A stretch of DNA of 64,000 nucleotides from Halocatena pleomorpha. GTDB taxonomy: Archaea > Halobacteriota > Halobacteria > Halobacteriales > Haloarculaceae. Both the position numbers and the translations under genes were made by a program. Position 1 is the stretch's first letter. Each line of letters begins with the position of its first letter. Where the stretch lies: NCBI RefSeq assembly GCF_003862495.1, contig NZ_RRCH01000021.1, forward strand, positions 62,001-126,000, given 5' to 3'. This document shows positions 7,252 through 16,607 of this stretch, in pieces. The notes under the pieces were generated by a model, which did not search any database, had not been told where the DNA came from, and saw nothing but the letters and a program-made list of their open reading frames with translations.

Positions 7252-8889
7252 ATGGGTGGGGTAGTTCAGTTTCTCTGTGAAGGTGGATACAATCGTCTCC
7301 GCCGGGCAGCGCGTACCCACCGAGACGATCTCGTCGTCCGGCTGTGTGGGGAAGTCGGACTTCGGCCGAGTGAGGTAATGGCGGTTCGTCGAGACGGCAT
7401 CGAAACCGTTGATGGAACGCGGTTTCTCGATGTCGGGGATCGAAATGCAATTGTGCCGGCAGCGGTTGCTCACGCGCTTGAGAAGTACGTTCGATCGAAT
7501 GACGCTGAGGGACCGTTATTTTCAGTTTCCGAACGGCGGATGCAGATGATCGTCAAAGAGTGTGGTGACCGGGCCGCGACTGCGACTGGCGACGATCGGT
7601 TTCGGGACGTGTCGACCCGAGAACTGCGGGCCACTCACGCGATGGGGTTGCTTCGGGAGGGGATCGATCCGCAGGTTGTCCTCGCGGTCACCGCGTACGA
7701 TCGGTTGTCAGCGTTGGAACCGTACGTCGAACGCCCGGATCGTGAGCGGATCGCAGCGGCGTTCGCCGGAGACACCCAATCGATGGAACAACCCACACAG
7801 CTCCACCGAACCCTTTCCGTTGCGGCAGACGTGGGGGACGCGCTCGCAGCGGCCACCGCTCCCGTAGAAATCCACGACGCTGTGTGCGCTCGGCTGGCCG
7901 AAGCGGAGGGGTATCGCTTCGTGTGGGCCACCGAAGCGACCGGCGACGGACTGGTCACACGGGCACAGGCCGGCGTCGAGCGCGAGACGATCGATCAACT
8001 AATGTCTGATCACACAGAACTCATTGAGTCAGCGACCGAAGCACAGGCGGTCAGAGTGGGTGACACGCCGACGATCACCCTGATCGCGGTTCCGCTCGTC
8101 GGTGGGGAAACCACTCGCGGACTGCTTGGTATCGGGACGACTCCGGACGGGATCGGTGCTGGCGAACGCGACCTACTCACGGTGCTGGGTGCGCAAGTGG
8201 GCCACGCGCTGGCTGCGGTCGAGCGAAAACGGTGGCTGCTCGCTGACACAGTGACTGAACTGACGTTTGGTATTGATTCGGCTAAGGCTCCTCTTCCGGC
8301 CACCGCAGCGGCGCTTTCGTGTACATTCGAGTTAAACGGGGTTGTTCCTGTCGAAGAGGGGATACTGTGTTACGTTGTCGCCCATGACACCACTCCTGAT
8401 GCCGTGTTTGACCGAACGGACGCCGCTGACGCCGTGATTAACGGCCGGTTCGTTGGAGAGAACAACACAGAGTGTTTGCTCGAACTGACGCTTCGGCGTT
8501 CACCAATACGAACGTTCACGGAAGCCGGCGGTCGCGTCCAGTCGTACACCGTTGATCCCAAACGCGGGCAACTGGTCGGAGAGGTCTCGACTGACGCCGA
8601 CGTTCGAGGCGTCGTCGAAACCCTCACCGACGCGTTTCCCGGCGTGTATTTGAAAGCAAAGCAGCAGGGCGAACGGACGGTTACGACCGATACGGGACTA
8701 GCAGAAACGCTCACCGACCGTCAAGCTGCGGTACTCCGTTCGGCGTACTTCGGTGGATACTTCGAATGGCCTCGTGATTCGACGGCTGAGGAACTGGCCG
8801 ATTCGTTGGGCGTTTCCTCTCCGACGCTCCACCACCACCTCCGAATCGCACAGCAGAAACTCCTTCGCACCATTATTGAGGACGAATGA
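7252..8889 (+). CDS. Bacterio-opsin-activator (Bat)-type regulator with recombinase-like N-terminus, GAF and HTH_10
   Basis: A 545-residue regulator. Residues 1-165 resemble the catalytic domain of tyrosine recombinases (G-L-R-P-S-E-V, R-E-L-R-A-T-H-A, and a tyrosine in E-P-Y-V-E). The catalytic H-x-x-R and the later His are altered, so a non-catalytic DNA-binding or interaction role is likely. Residues 180-325 form a GAF sensor domain. Residues 335-480 match the Bat family central domain. Residues 485-545 carry the HTH_10 helix-turn-helix (L-T-D-R-Q-A-A-V-L-R, then S-P-T-L-H-H-H-L-R). It lies between two acetyl-CoA synthetase genes and upstream of an acetate-type permease, so control of acetate use is the best guess. 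Three ATTTCGG repeats precede the start. Confidence 0.8.
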   Translation: MGGVVQFLCEGGYNRLRRAARTHRDDLVVRLCGEVGLRPSEVMAVRRDGIETVDGTRFLDVGDRNAIVPAAVAHALEKYVRSNDAEGPLFSVSERRMQMIVKECGDRAATATGDDRFRDVSTRELRATHAMGLLREGIDPQVVLAVTAYDRLSALEPYVERPDRERIAAAFAGDTQSMEQPTQLHRTLSVAADVGDALAAATAPVEIHDAVCARLAEAEGYRFVWATEATGDGLVTRAQAGVERETIDQLMSDHTELIESATEAQAVRVGDTPTITLIAVPLVGGETTRGLLGIGTTPDGIGAGERDLLTVLGAQVGHALAAVERKRWLLADTVTELTFGIDSAKAPLPATAAALSCTFELNGVVPVEEGILCYVVAHDTTPDAVFDRTDAADAVINGRFVGENNTECLLELTLRRSPIRTFTEAGGRVQSYTVDPKRGQLVGEVSTDADVRGVVETLTDAFPGVYLKAKQQGERTVTTDTGLAETLTDRQAAVLRSAYFGGYFEWPRDSTAEELADSLGVSSPTLHHHLRIAQQKLLRTIIEDE

Positions 8890-9050
8890 GCCCTTCTTGG
8901 GTACTCAAACCTAACTATCTAGGCGATGTCCAGCTGGCCTCACGCGGTTCGTGCTGCCCTTGCATTGGGTTTTCCTCCGTGACGGGCTGTCTCGTCCACT
9001 CAGCTCCGCGGATCAGTCATACAGACGACTTGTAATAATTAGTGGGATCG

Positions 9051-9057
9051 TTTATGG
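9051..9057 (+). promoter_or_regulatory. TATA-like element of acs
   Basis: TTTATGG is centred about 30 bases upstream of the ATG at 9085, consistent with a short or absent leader as is common in haloarchaea. It supports the 9085 start over the GTG at 9073. Confidence 0.4.
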
Positions 9058-9084
9058 TCGATCGTTAATGACGTGGAGCCATCC

Positions 9085-11064
9085 ATGTCGGATGATACCG
9101 GAGAACTGGAAGCACGACTAACCGAACAGGACGAGTTCGCTCCTCCTGAATCGTTCGTTGAACAGGCGAACGTCTCAGATGAGTCAATCTACGAGCGATT
9201 CGAGGAGGACTGGCCCGACTGTTGGGACAACGCGGCCGATCTCCTTGATTGGACGAGCGACTACGAGACGACTCTCGATGATTCGAACCCGCCGTTTTAC
9301 GAATGGTTCACCGGCGGAGAACTCAACGCCTCCCAGAACTGCATCGACCGGCATCTCGATGAGCGCGGCGAAGAGGTCGCCATCGAGTGGGTCGGTGAGC
9401 TGGGAGAGACGCGACAGTACACCTACTCAGAACTTCACCGGGAAGTCAACGAGTTCGCTGCCACACTCAAGGAGCTTGGCGTCGAGGCAGACGAGATCGT
9501 CACGCTGTACATGCCGATGATTCCGGAACTGCCGATCGCTATGCTGGCGTGTGCACGCATCGGTGCGCCGCACTCGGTTGTTTTCGCTGGCTTTTCGGCA
9601 GACGCGCTTTCGACTCGGATGAACAGCGCCGACTCGGAGTATCTCATCACGTGTGACGGCTACTACCGGCGTGGTGACGCGCTCGAACACAAGGAAAAAG
9701 CCGACGAAGGTGTGGCTGGCGTCGACCATGACGTGACGGGAATCGTCGTGGACCGCCTCGGTGAGGAGTACGACCACTCGATGAGAGAGCGCGATCACGA
9801 TTACGACGAGCTGGTCGCTGAGCAGGAAGGTGCCACCGTTGAGCCGGTTGATCGGGACGCTGAAGACATGCTGTTTTTGATGTACACCTCCGGCACTACC
9901 GGCAAACCCAAGGGTGTCAAACACACCACCGGCGGCTATCTCGCGTGGGTCACGTGGACCGCCAACAGTGTGCTCGACATCAAACCCGAAGACACCTACT
10001 GGTGTTCGGCTGACATCGGCTGGATCACTGGCCATTCCTACATCGTGTACGGGCCACTCGCACTCGGCACCACCTCTGTCATGTATGAGGGCACGCCCGA
10101 CTACCCCGAGAAGGATCGGATCTGGGAAATCGTCGAGGAGTACGACGTTACCCAACTGTACACTGCGCCGACCGCTATTCGGGCGTTCATGAAATGGGGG
10201 GCGAAGTATCCTGATGCCCACGATCTTTCGAGTCTCCGGCTGTTGGGGACCGTCGGTGAGCCGATTAATCCGCGCGCGTGGAAGTGGTATTACACCCACA
10301 TCGGCAACGAAGAGTGTCCAGTTGTCGATACGTGGTGGCAGACCGAAACTGGAGGGATGATGGTGACGACATTGCCCGGCGTTGGAAACATGAAACCCGG
10401 CTCGGCAGGCCCGCCGCTACCGGGACTCGACGCACAACTCCTTGACGGTGCGGGTGAGCCGGTCGACAACGGACAAGCCGGCTATCTCACCATTCAGAAA
10501 CCGTGGCCCGGCATGCTCAGGACGCTGTACCAAAACGACGAACGCTTCGTTGAAGAGTACTGGTCGGAGTACTCCGACACTGAGTCGGACGATCCCGACG
10601 ACTGGGTGTACTTCCCCGAGGACGGCGCGAAGATTGACGACGACGGGTACATCACTGTCCTCGGACGGGTCGACGACGTGATCAACGTCTCGGGCCACCG
10701 GCTCGGAACGATGGAGATCGAAAGCGCGATCGTCGGCGTCGAAGGCGTCGCTGAAGCCGCTGTCGTCGGTGGGTATCACGAAGTAAAAGGCGAGTCCGTG
10801 TACGCCTACGTTATCACTGAAGATGGCTATGAGGAAGGCGAGGATCTCCGCGACGCAATCGTTGCGGGCGTCGAGGAGGCGATCGGTCCCATTGCCCGCC
10901 CCGAGGAAGTCGTGTTCACGCCCGAACTCCCGAAAACCCGTTCGGGTAAGATCATGCGCCGACTGCTCGAAGATATTGCCAATGACGAACAATTAGGCAC
11001 CACCAGCACGCTGCGAAACCCAGACGTCGTTAGCGACATCCAACAGAAGGCCACCGACAACTAA
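9085..11064 (+). CDS. acs: Acetyl-CoA synthetase (AMP-forming)
   Basis: A 659-residue enzyme that activates acetate with ATP and CoA to acetyl-CoA in the cytoplasm. It carries the canonical ANL motifs: phosphate loop Y-T-S-G-T-T-G-K-P-K-G-V (about residue 272), W-W-Q-T-E-T-G-G (about residue 417), hinge G-R-V-D-D-V-I-N-V-S-G-H-R (about residue 528), and the regulatory lysine motif P-K-T-R-S-G-K-I-M-R-R near the C-terminus. Length fits the Acs family (about 650). A GTG four codons upstream (9073) is possible, but the ATG at 9085 better fits the TATA-like element near 9054. It is followed by a two-subunit sodium/solute symporter in the same direction. Confidence 0.93.
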   Translation: MSDDTGELEARLTEQDEFAPPESFVEQANVSDESIYERFEEDWPDCWDNAADLLDWTSDYETTLDDSNPPFYEWFTGGELNASQNCIDRHLDERGEEVAIEWVGELGETRQYTYSELHREVNEFAATLKELGVEADEIVTLYMPMIPELPIAMLACARIGAPHSVVFAGFSADALSTRMNSADSEYLITCDGYYRRGDALEHKEKADEGVAGVDHDVTGIVVDRLGEEYDHSMRERDHDYDELVAEQEGATVEPVDRDAEDMLFLMYTSGTTGKPKGVKHTTGGYLAWVTWTANSVLDIKPEDTYWCSADIGWITGHSYIVYGPLALGTTSVMYEGTPDYPEKDRIWEIVEEYDVTQLYTAPTAIRAFMKWGAKYPDAHDLSSLRLLGTVGEPINPRAWKWYYTHIGNEECPVVDTWWQTETGGMMVTTLPGVGNMKPGSAGPPLPGLDAQLLDGAGEPVDNGQAGYLTIQKPWPGMLRTLYQNDERFVEEYWSEYSDTESDDPDDWVYFPEDGAKIDDDGYITVLGRVDDVINVSGHRLGTMEIESAIVGVEGVAEAAVVGGYHEVKGESVYAYVITEDGYEEGEDLRDAIVAGVEEAIGPIARPEEVVFTPELPKTRSGKIMRRLLEDIANDEQLGTTSTLRNPDVVSDIQQKATDN

Positions 11065-11120
11065 CCCGTTCTCCGGTTTCACAACACAACGAAAACGAAC
11101 GACATACTCGTTACGCACTC

Positions 11121-11552
11121 ATGACAGATAACACCAAGCACAACACTGATTCGGACGATACAGCCGTCGAGACAGATGGCGGCGTTGCAGCGAGCCACGA
11201 GCCATCTGAGTACCTCGACACCGAAGTGAACATCTTCAATCCGTCGACGCCGTTCATGCGCGACCACCTCCGCTTGATATGGGGGCTGTTCGTCGTATGG
11301 GCGATCGTCGTGTTCGGTCCGGTTACAGCGACGTATCTGGCTCCCGACTTGATGTCTTCCATCACCGTTCTGGGCTTCCCGTTGCATTATCTGCTGACCG
11401 CGGTCGCAGCGCCGTTTGGAGCACTGGTGCTTTCGGGAGTTTACGCCTACAAACGCGACGCACTAGACGGGAAGTACGGCGTTGATCACACTGCGGGTGA
11501 AGCTGCCAACACGGAGGCTACCGCCGTTGATGGGGGTGTTGAACAACGATGA
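11121..11552 (+). CDS. DUF4212 small subunit of sodium/solute symporter
   Basis: A 143-residue protein with a long acidic soluble N-terminus (about residues 1-52) and two membrane helices (about residues 55-75 and 87-110). The region around P-F-M-R-D-H-L-R-L-I-W-G-L-F-V-V-W and the F-P-L-H-Y-L-L-T-A turn are typical of DUF4212, a small protein encoded directly before VC_2705-type solute/sodium symporters. Its stop overlaps the start of the symporter (ATGA at 11549-11552), so the two are translationally coupled. It probably acts as an accessory membrane subunit. Confidence 0.88.
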   Translation: MTDNTKHNTDSDDTAVETDGGVAASHEPSEYLDTEVNIFNPSTPFMRDHLRLIWGLFVVWAIVVFGPVTATYLAPDLMSSITVLGFPLHYLLTAVAAPFGALVLSGVYAYKRDALDGKYGVDHTAGEAANTEATAVDGGVEQR

Positions 11553-13207
11553 TCACGCTACAACTTCTGCCGGAGGCGTTGAACGCCTCATTCAAGCTGG
11601 TTCCTGCGATCCTGGTCACCGGAATGTTGTTGTTGTTTTTGGTGGTCGGATACATGTTCCGCGTGGCTGATACGGAAGGACTGTGGGTCGCGGGACGTTC
11701 GATCGGCAACATCGAAAACGGGATGGCAATCGGTTCGAACTGGATGTCTGCGGCGTCGTATCTCGGCATGGCAGCGCTCATCGCCCTCTCGGGATACTAT
11801 GGGCTGTCGTACGTAGTCGGCTGGTCGACCGGCTATTTCCTCCTATTGATCTTTCTGGCCACACAGATGCGTCGATTCGGGAAGTACACCGCACCGGATT
11901 TCGTCGGTGATCGGTTCAATTCAGACGCGGCCCGTGCCATCGCGGCACTGACGACGATTCTCATCGGATTCGTCTACTCGGTCGGACAAGCCCGAGGTAT
12001 GGGGCTGGTCGGTCTGTACGTGTTCGGTGGTGATTATACGGTGATGGTAGTCCTGATGATGGCGATCACCGTGGGATATCTGGCGCTGTCAGGAATGTTG
12101 GGTGCGACGAAAAACATGGCGGTGCAGTACGTCATTCTGATCGTCGCCTTCCTTGTGGGGCTGTACGTTGTCGGCTTCACGCAGGGGTATTCCACCATCG
12201 CCCCACAGATCGAATACGGAGCGATGTTGTCCGATCTCAGTGCGGAATTCACTGAACCGTTCGTTCACGAGGGTTTCTATCTGTGGATCGCGACCGCCTT
12301 CTCGTTGATCGTCGGAACCTGTGGACTACCCCACGTACTGGTGCGGTTTTACACGGTTGAGAGCGAGCGTACTGCCCGGTGGTCGACCGTCTGGGGACTG
12401 TTCTTCATCTGTCTGTTGTATCTGAGCGCGCCCGCGTTCGCGGCGTTCGGGACGGATCTGTACGCCAACGTCGTTGGCGATCCGTACGGCACGCCGGGGA
12501 TGAGCGGTGCTGAAGGCGACGTGATCGTCGTGCTGGCGGCCCAGCTCGCGCAGTTACCTGAATGGTTCGTCGGACTGGTCGCAGCGGGGGGCATCGCTGC
12601 GGCCATCGCTACTACAGCAGGGCTGTTCATCGCCGCGTCGTCCGCTGCCGCCCACGATATCTACACGAACATCATCAATCCCGACGCGACCCAACGCCAG
12701 CAGCTCATCATCGGACGGGGAACCATCGTCGTGCTCGGTGCTGTCGTTACAGTCACTGCACTCGATCCGCCAGCACTGGTCGGTGAGCTGGTCGCATACG
12801 CGTTCTCTCTGGCTGGCGTCGTGCTGTTCCCGATGTTCTTCCTCGGTCTTTGGTGGGAGAACACCACGCGAGAGGGCGCGCTTGCCGGAATGGTGACGGG
12901 CTTAGTCATCTGGCTCAGTGCGATCATCAATCAGGTGCTTCCCTCCTATATCGGTGCACTCTCCGGGCTTGCCGGTGAAAGCGGTGCGATCGTTCCCGTG
13001 TTCGCTGACGTGTTCCCGGCCATCGGTGCTGCGCTCGTCGGTACGCCTCTCGTGTTCGCCGTGACGATCGCCGTCTCACTCATGACCGAAGATCCGCCCG
13101 AGCGGATCAAACGGCTCGTCAGGCAGTGTCACAGTCCTATCCCGATGGACCAACAACAGTCCGCTGAAGACGTTGTTTCAGGCGAATCCGGGCCTGCCGA
13201 CGACTGA
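11549..13207 (+). CDS. Sodium:solute symporter, VC_2705/ActP-like (probable acetate permease)
   Basis: A 552-residue solute:sodium symporter (SSS family) with about 13 membrane helices. Diagnostic stretches include V-A-G-R-S-I-G-N-I-E-N-G-M-A near residue 50, N-W-M-S-A-A-S-Y-L-G near residue 68, and a T-C-G-L-P-H-V-L-V-R-F-Y segment near residue 255 seen in ActP-type transporters. It sits immediately downstream of DUF4212 (4-base overlap) and the acs gene, so acetate or another short monocarboxylate is the likely substrate (inference from context). The C-terminus is a short acidic cytoplasmic tail. Confidence 0.88.
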   Translation: MITLQLLPEALNASFKLVPAILVTGMLLLFLVVGYMFRVADTEGLWVAGRSIGNIENGMAIGSNWMSAASYLGMAALIALSGYYGLSYVVGWSTGYFLLLIFLATQMRRFGKYTAPDFVGDRFNSDAARAIAALTTILIGFVYSVGQARGMGLVGLYVFGGDYTVMVVLMMAITVGYLALSGMLGATKNMAVQYVILIVAFLVGLYVVGFTQGYSTIAPQIEYGAMLSDLSAEFTEPFVHEGFYLWIATAFSLIVGTCGLPHVLVRFYTVESERTARWSTVWGLFFICLLYLSAPAFAAFGTDLYANVVGDPYGTPGMSGAEGDVIVVLAAQLAQLPEWFVGLVAAGGIAAAIATTAGLFIAASSAAAHDIYTNIINPDATQRQQLIIGRGTIVVLGAVVTVTALDPPALVGELVAYAFSLAGVVLFPMFFLGLWWENTTREGALAGMVTGLVIWLSAIINQVLPSYIGALSGLAGESGAIVPVFADVFPAIGAALVGTPLVFAVTIAVSLMTEDPPERIKRLVRQCHSPIPMDQQQSAEDVVSGESGPADD

Positions 13208-13231
13208 CAACTATCGTCGGCTTCGATCGAA

Positions 13232-16200
13232 CTACGTCGAAGCTTTCTGTGGTGCCACCGGCTCGATGGTGAGCGTGAGCGCAACCGGCGTATCGCTGTC
13301 GACGTTCGTGATCTCCCATTCTTTCCGGTATCCGTCTTCGACGGTTCCGATCGTCTCCGCACGGACTTCGTTCCGGATGAGTTCCGACCGTTCGGTGATG
13401 TGTTGGGCGATCCCATCGTCATCGACCGTGATGTCGAGTTTGATACGCTGGCTGTTGTCGAGTTCCAAGTCGCTGCGCATCTCGTTAACCCGTCGGGTGA
13501 CTTCGCGCGCGTATCCCTCGTTTCTGATCTCCGGTGTCAACGATGTATCGACGTAGACGACACCGCTTTGCTCGCCATCCGTGTCGAACGCCGTTCCGGT
13601 CACGCCGTCGGGCGTTTTGGTGACGATTTCGACCATCTCGTCGGTCAACGACACCGGCTCATGGCGTTCCGCCACGGCCGTTTCGAGCGCCTCGACGGTC
13701 GGTTCTGAGACGCTTGCGTCGTTGAGTGCGTTCATGATTCGGCCCGCGTCGTCACCGAACGTGGGCCCGAGCACACTCATATCCGCCGCAGCAGCGTATC
13801 GAAGCTCTCCCCACTGCTCGCTCGGCTCGATGAGTTGGATCTCTTGCGCGTTGAGTCTGTTTTTGATGAGATCGCGCCGGCGGTCGACGGCCGCGACAGC
13901 CGCTTCGGTCTCGGCGGCGACGACGATTCGCTCGACCGGCCAGCGCAGGCTCCGCTCCGCTTTCTGTCTAGCGTTCGATCCAGCCTCTTCGACCGCTCGA
14001 ACGATCTCGATATCGGCTTCGAGTGTTCGATCGCGCCACTGGTCCGCCTGCTCGGGCCAGTCGCACATGTGTACGGTGTCGTACCCGGTGTCGCCCGTGA
14101 GATGCTGATACAACGAGTCTGCGATGAAGGGCGAAAACGGGGCGAGAAGCGCGACCGTCTCTTCGAGGACAGTGTACAGCGTGGCGTACGCCGCCGTTTT
14201 TGAGGGTGAGTCCGCTTCGGGCCATACCCGGTCACGAACCTCTTGCACGTAAAACCGGGAAACGTCCTCAACGACGAACTCGATCAGTCGGTCGAACGCC
14301 TTGTCTTGCTCGAAGGCCTCGAAATGCTCGGACATTTCCGCTTCGACCGTCTGTAGCCGCGAGAGCACCCACTCGTCGACGACCTCAGTCTGTGCGTCCG
14401 CGGGCGCGACGGTATCAGGATCGAAGTCATCGGGACCCATATACTGTAACGAGAAACGGAACACGTTCCACAGGATGTTGAGTCGGCGTTTCATCTCGGC
14501 CACCTCATCCCACGAGAACTTCATGTCATCGGCTCTTGCGGTGAACGACAGCAAGAACGCTCGCATGGGATCAGTGCCATGCTCATCGATCACCTCGTGT
14601 GGATCGATGAGGATGTTCTTGGATTTGGACATCGCCTGTCCATCGGGCATTAAGGCGTAGCCGTGCATCAGCACCTGCTCGTAGGGAATCCCGCCGAGTG
14701 CGGCGGTGCCCATCCCCAACTGGGACCAGAACCAGCCTCGGGTCTGGTCGTGGCCTTCGATGATGAGATCCGCCGGCCACAGCTCCTCGAACGCTGCCTC
14801 GTTGTGGGGATAGCCGAGTGTGCCCCACGTGGCGACTGCTGAATCTATCCATACGTCGAACACGTCGCCAATGCGGGTGTACGTCCGGCCGTCCTCGGTG
14901 ATGGTTAGCTCGTCAACGGTGTCTTTGTGGAGATCGACCGTTTCAGGATCGATCGCTTGGTCCACCCGATCGGCCAGTTCCTCGCGCGTGCCGATAACGA
15001 TCGCCTCGTCGATCGTTCCCGACCACTCTTCGGGCGTCCAGATCGGGATCGGGATGCCCCAGTACCGCTGTCGGGAGACGTTCCAGTCCGGTGATGACTT
15101 CACGAAGTCTTTGAACCGGTTGTCACGGGCAGACTGTGGATACCATTCGCTGTCTTCGATGTTCTCTAACAGCTCGTCTTTGATCTCTGAGACAGTGATG
15201 AACCACTGATCGGTGACGATTTGGATGATGCCCGTGTCACACCGCCAGCAATGGCCGTAATCGTGGGACACGGTACCTTCCGAAAGCAATCGCCCCGCGC
15301 GGTCGAGATCCGCCATGATCTCCGTGTCGGCGTCCTTGACGAACTGCCCGGCGTACTTCCCGGCGCGTTCGGTAAACACGCCGTCTGGCCCAACCGGACA
15401 AACGACCGGCAGCCCGAGTTCCTGTCCTCGCTCGAAGTCCTCTTCACCGTGGCCGGGGGCGCTGTGAACAAGCCCCGTGCGATCGATCTCGACGTAGTCG
15501 CCGGTGTACACTTGAAGCGCGTTCTCTCCGTCGGGATGGTTGGGCACCTGCTCATCGAGTGGATGGTCGTACGTCCATCCAGCCAACTCCTCGCCGTCGA
15601 ACGACTCAATGACGTCGTATCTATCGTATCCACCTCGGTCGAGAACCTCCTCGACACAGGACGCTTCGAGGTACAACGTCTCTGTCTCTCCGTCAGTTTC
15701 AGCCTGAACAGCCTGGTAGGTTGCGTCGCCGTCGACAGCGACGAACGTGTTCGCTGGAATCGTCCACGGAGTAGTCGTCCAGATTACGAGCGATCCCTTC
15801 CGTTCCGTCAGCGGAAACTTCACGTAAATAGACGGATCGTCTACGACCTCGTATTCCACTTCGTTGTTGGCGATGGCAGTCTCACACCGGGGACACTGGC
15901 TGATCGAGCGCTGACCCTGCTCAACCAATCCTCGCTCGTGGACTTGCTCGAATCCCCACCACGCAGCTTCCATGTACTCCGGCGAGACCGTCTTGTAGGG
16001 GTCCTCCCAGTCCATCCACACGCCGAACGACTGGAAATCCTCCTGAAGACCATCTAACTGCTCTTCAGCGAACGATTTACACTCCTCGATGAACCGCTGT
16101 TCTCCGAACGCCTCAATGTCTTTCTTGTTCTCGAAGCCAAGGCGCTCTTCGACGCGGGTCTCGATCGGGAGTCCGTGCATGTCGTACCCCGGTCGGTCCG

Positions 16201-16444
16201 TCACGTCGTAGCCTGACATCCGGAGGTACCGAATATAACAGTCTTTCAGTGTTTTATTCCACGTGGTTCCCATGTGGGCCGACCCGGACGTGTACGGCGG
16301 TCCATCCACGAAGAAGTACGGCTGTTCCCCATCCCTGTGTGCTTTCGTCTGCTCGTAGGCGTCGACCGCGTCCCAGTATTCGGCGGTCTCACGCTCGACC
16401 GCGTGGGGATCGTAACGGTCGTCTATCTCCTCGAACCGGCTCAT
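13232..16444 (-). CDS. ileS: Isoleucyl-tRNA synthetase
   Basis: A 1070-residue class I aminoacyl-tRNA synthetase that charges tRNA-Ile. The HIGH-type motif is A-H-M-G-T near residue 53, following D-G-P-P-Y-T-S-G-S. The KMSKS-type motif is A-M-S-K-S-K-N near residue 600. A large CP1 editing domain (about residues 185-400) and a long C-terminal anticodon-binding region are present. Length matches archaeal IleRS. The ATG at 16444 was chosen because the protein then begins at the usual start of the family, and a TTTAAT TATA-like box at 16467-16473 is 26 bases upstream; a 37-codon in-frame extension has no family character. Its 3' end lies 24 bases from the end of the convergent symporter gene. 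Confidence 0.96.
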   Translation of the reverse strand: MSRFEEIDDRYDPHAVERETAEYWDAVDAYEQTKAHRDGEQPYFFVDGPPYTSGSAHMGTTWNKTLKDCYIRYLRMSGYDVTDRPGYDMHGLPIETRVEERLGFENKKDIEAFGEQRFIEECKSFAEEQLDGLQEDFQSFGVWMDWEDPYKTVSPEYMEAAWWGFEQVHERGLVEQGQRSISQCPRCETAIANNEVEYEVVDDPSIYVKFPLTERKGSLVIWTTTPWTIPANTFVAVDGDATYQAVQAETDGETETLYLEASCVEEVLDRGGYDRYDVIESFDGEELAGWTYDHPLDEQVPNHPDGENALQVYTGDYVEIDRTGLVHSAPGHGEEDFERGQELGLPVVCPVGPDGVFTERAGKYAGQFVKDADTEIMADLDRAGRLLSEGTVSHDYGHCWRCDTGIIQIVTDQWFITVSEIKDELLENIEDSEWYPQSARDNRFKDFVKSSPDWNVSRQRYWGIPIPIWTPEEWSGTIDEAIVIGTREELADRVDQAIDPETVDLHKDTVDELTITEDGRTYTRIGDVFDVWIDSAVATWGTLGYPHNEAAFEELWPADLIIEGHDQTRGWFWSQLGMGTAALGGIPYEQVLMHGYALMPDGQAMSKSKNILIDPHEVIDEHGTDPMRAFLLSFTARADDMKFSWDEVAEMKRRLNILWNVFRFSLQYMGPDDFDPDTVAPADAQTEVVDEWVLSRLQTVEAEMSEHFEAFEQDKAFDRLIEFVVEDVSRFYVQEVRDRVWPEADSPSKTAAYATLYTVLEETVALLAPFSPFIADSLYQHLTGDTGYDTVHMCDWPEQADQWRDRTLEADIEIVRAVEEAGSNARQKAERSLRWPVERIVVAAETEAAVAAVDRRRDLIKNRLNAQEIQLIEPSEQWGELRYAAAADMSVLGPTFGDDAGRIMNALNDASVSEPTVEALETAVAERHEPVSLTDEMVEIVTKTPDGVTGTAFDTDGEQSGVVYVDTSLTPEIRNEGYAREVTRRVNEMRSDLELDNSQRIKLDITVDDDGIAQHITERSELIRNEVRAETIGTVEDGYRKEWEITNVDSDTPVALTLTIEPVAPQKAST

Positions 16445-16607
16445 AGGGAAGCTATCCACTGCAATCATTAAAGGAAGCTCGGTCTGGCAGCTTCGGCTGT
16501 CGTGTCGCTTTGATCGAGACCCGAGTCGTCGTATGGACTCCGGCGGGCTGCTCATCCGGGGCGATCACGGTCGGCACAACCGCACTCGCGAGCGGTGAAC
16601 TACGGAT

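Noticed and set aside
9427-10299. Long minus-strand frame (290 codons)
   Set aside because: Antisense to the strongly conserved acs gene; a typical mirror frame in GC-rich haloarchaeal DNA.
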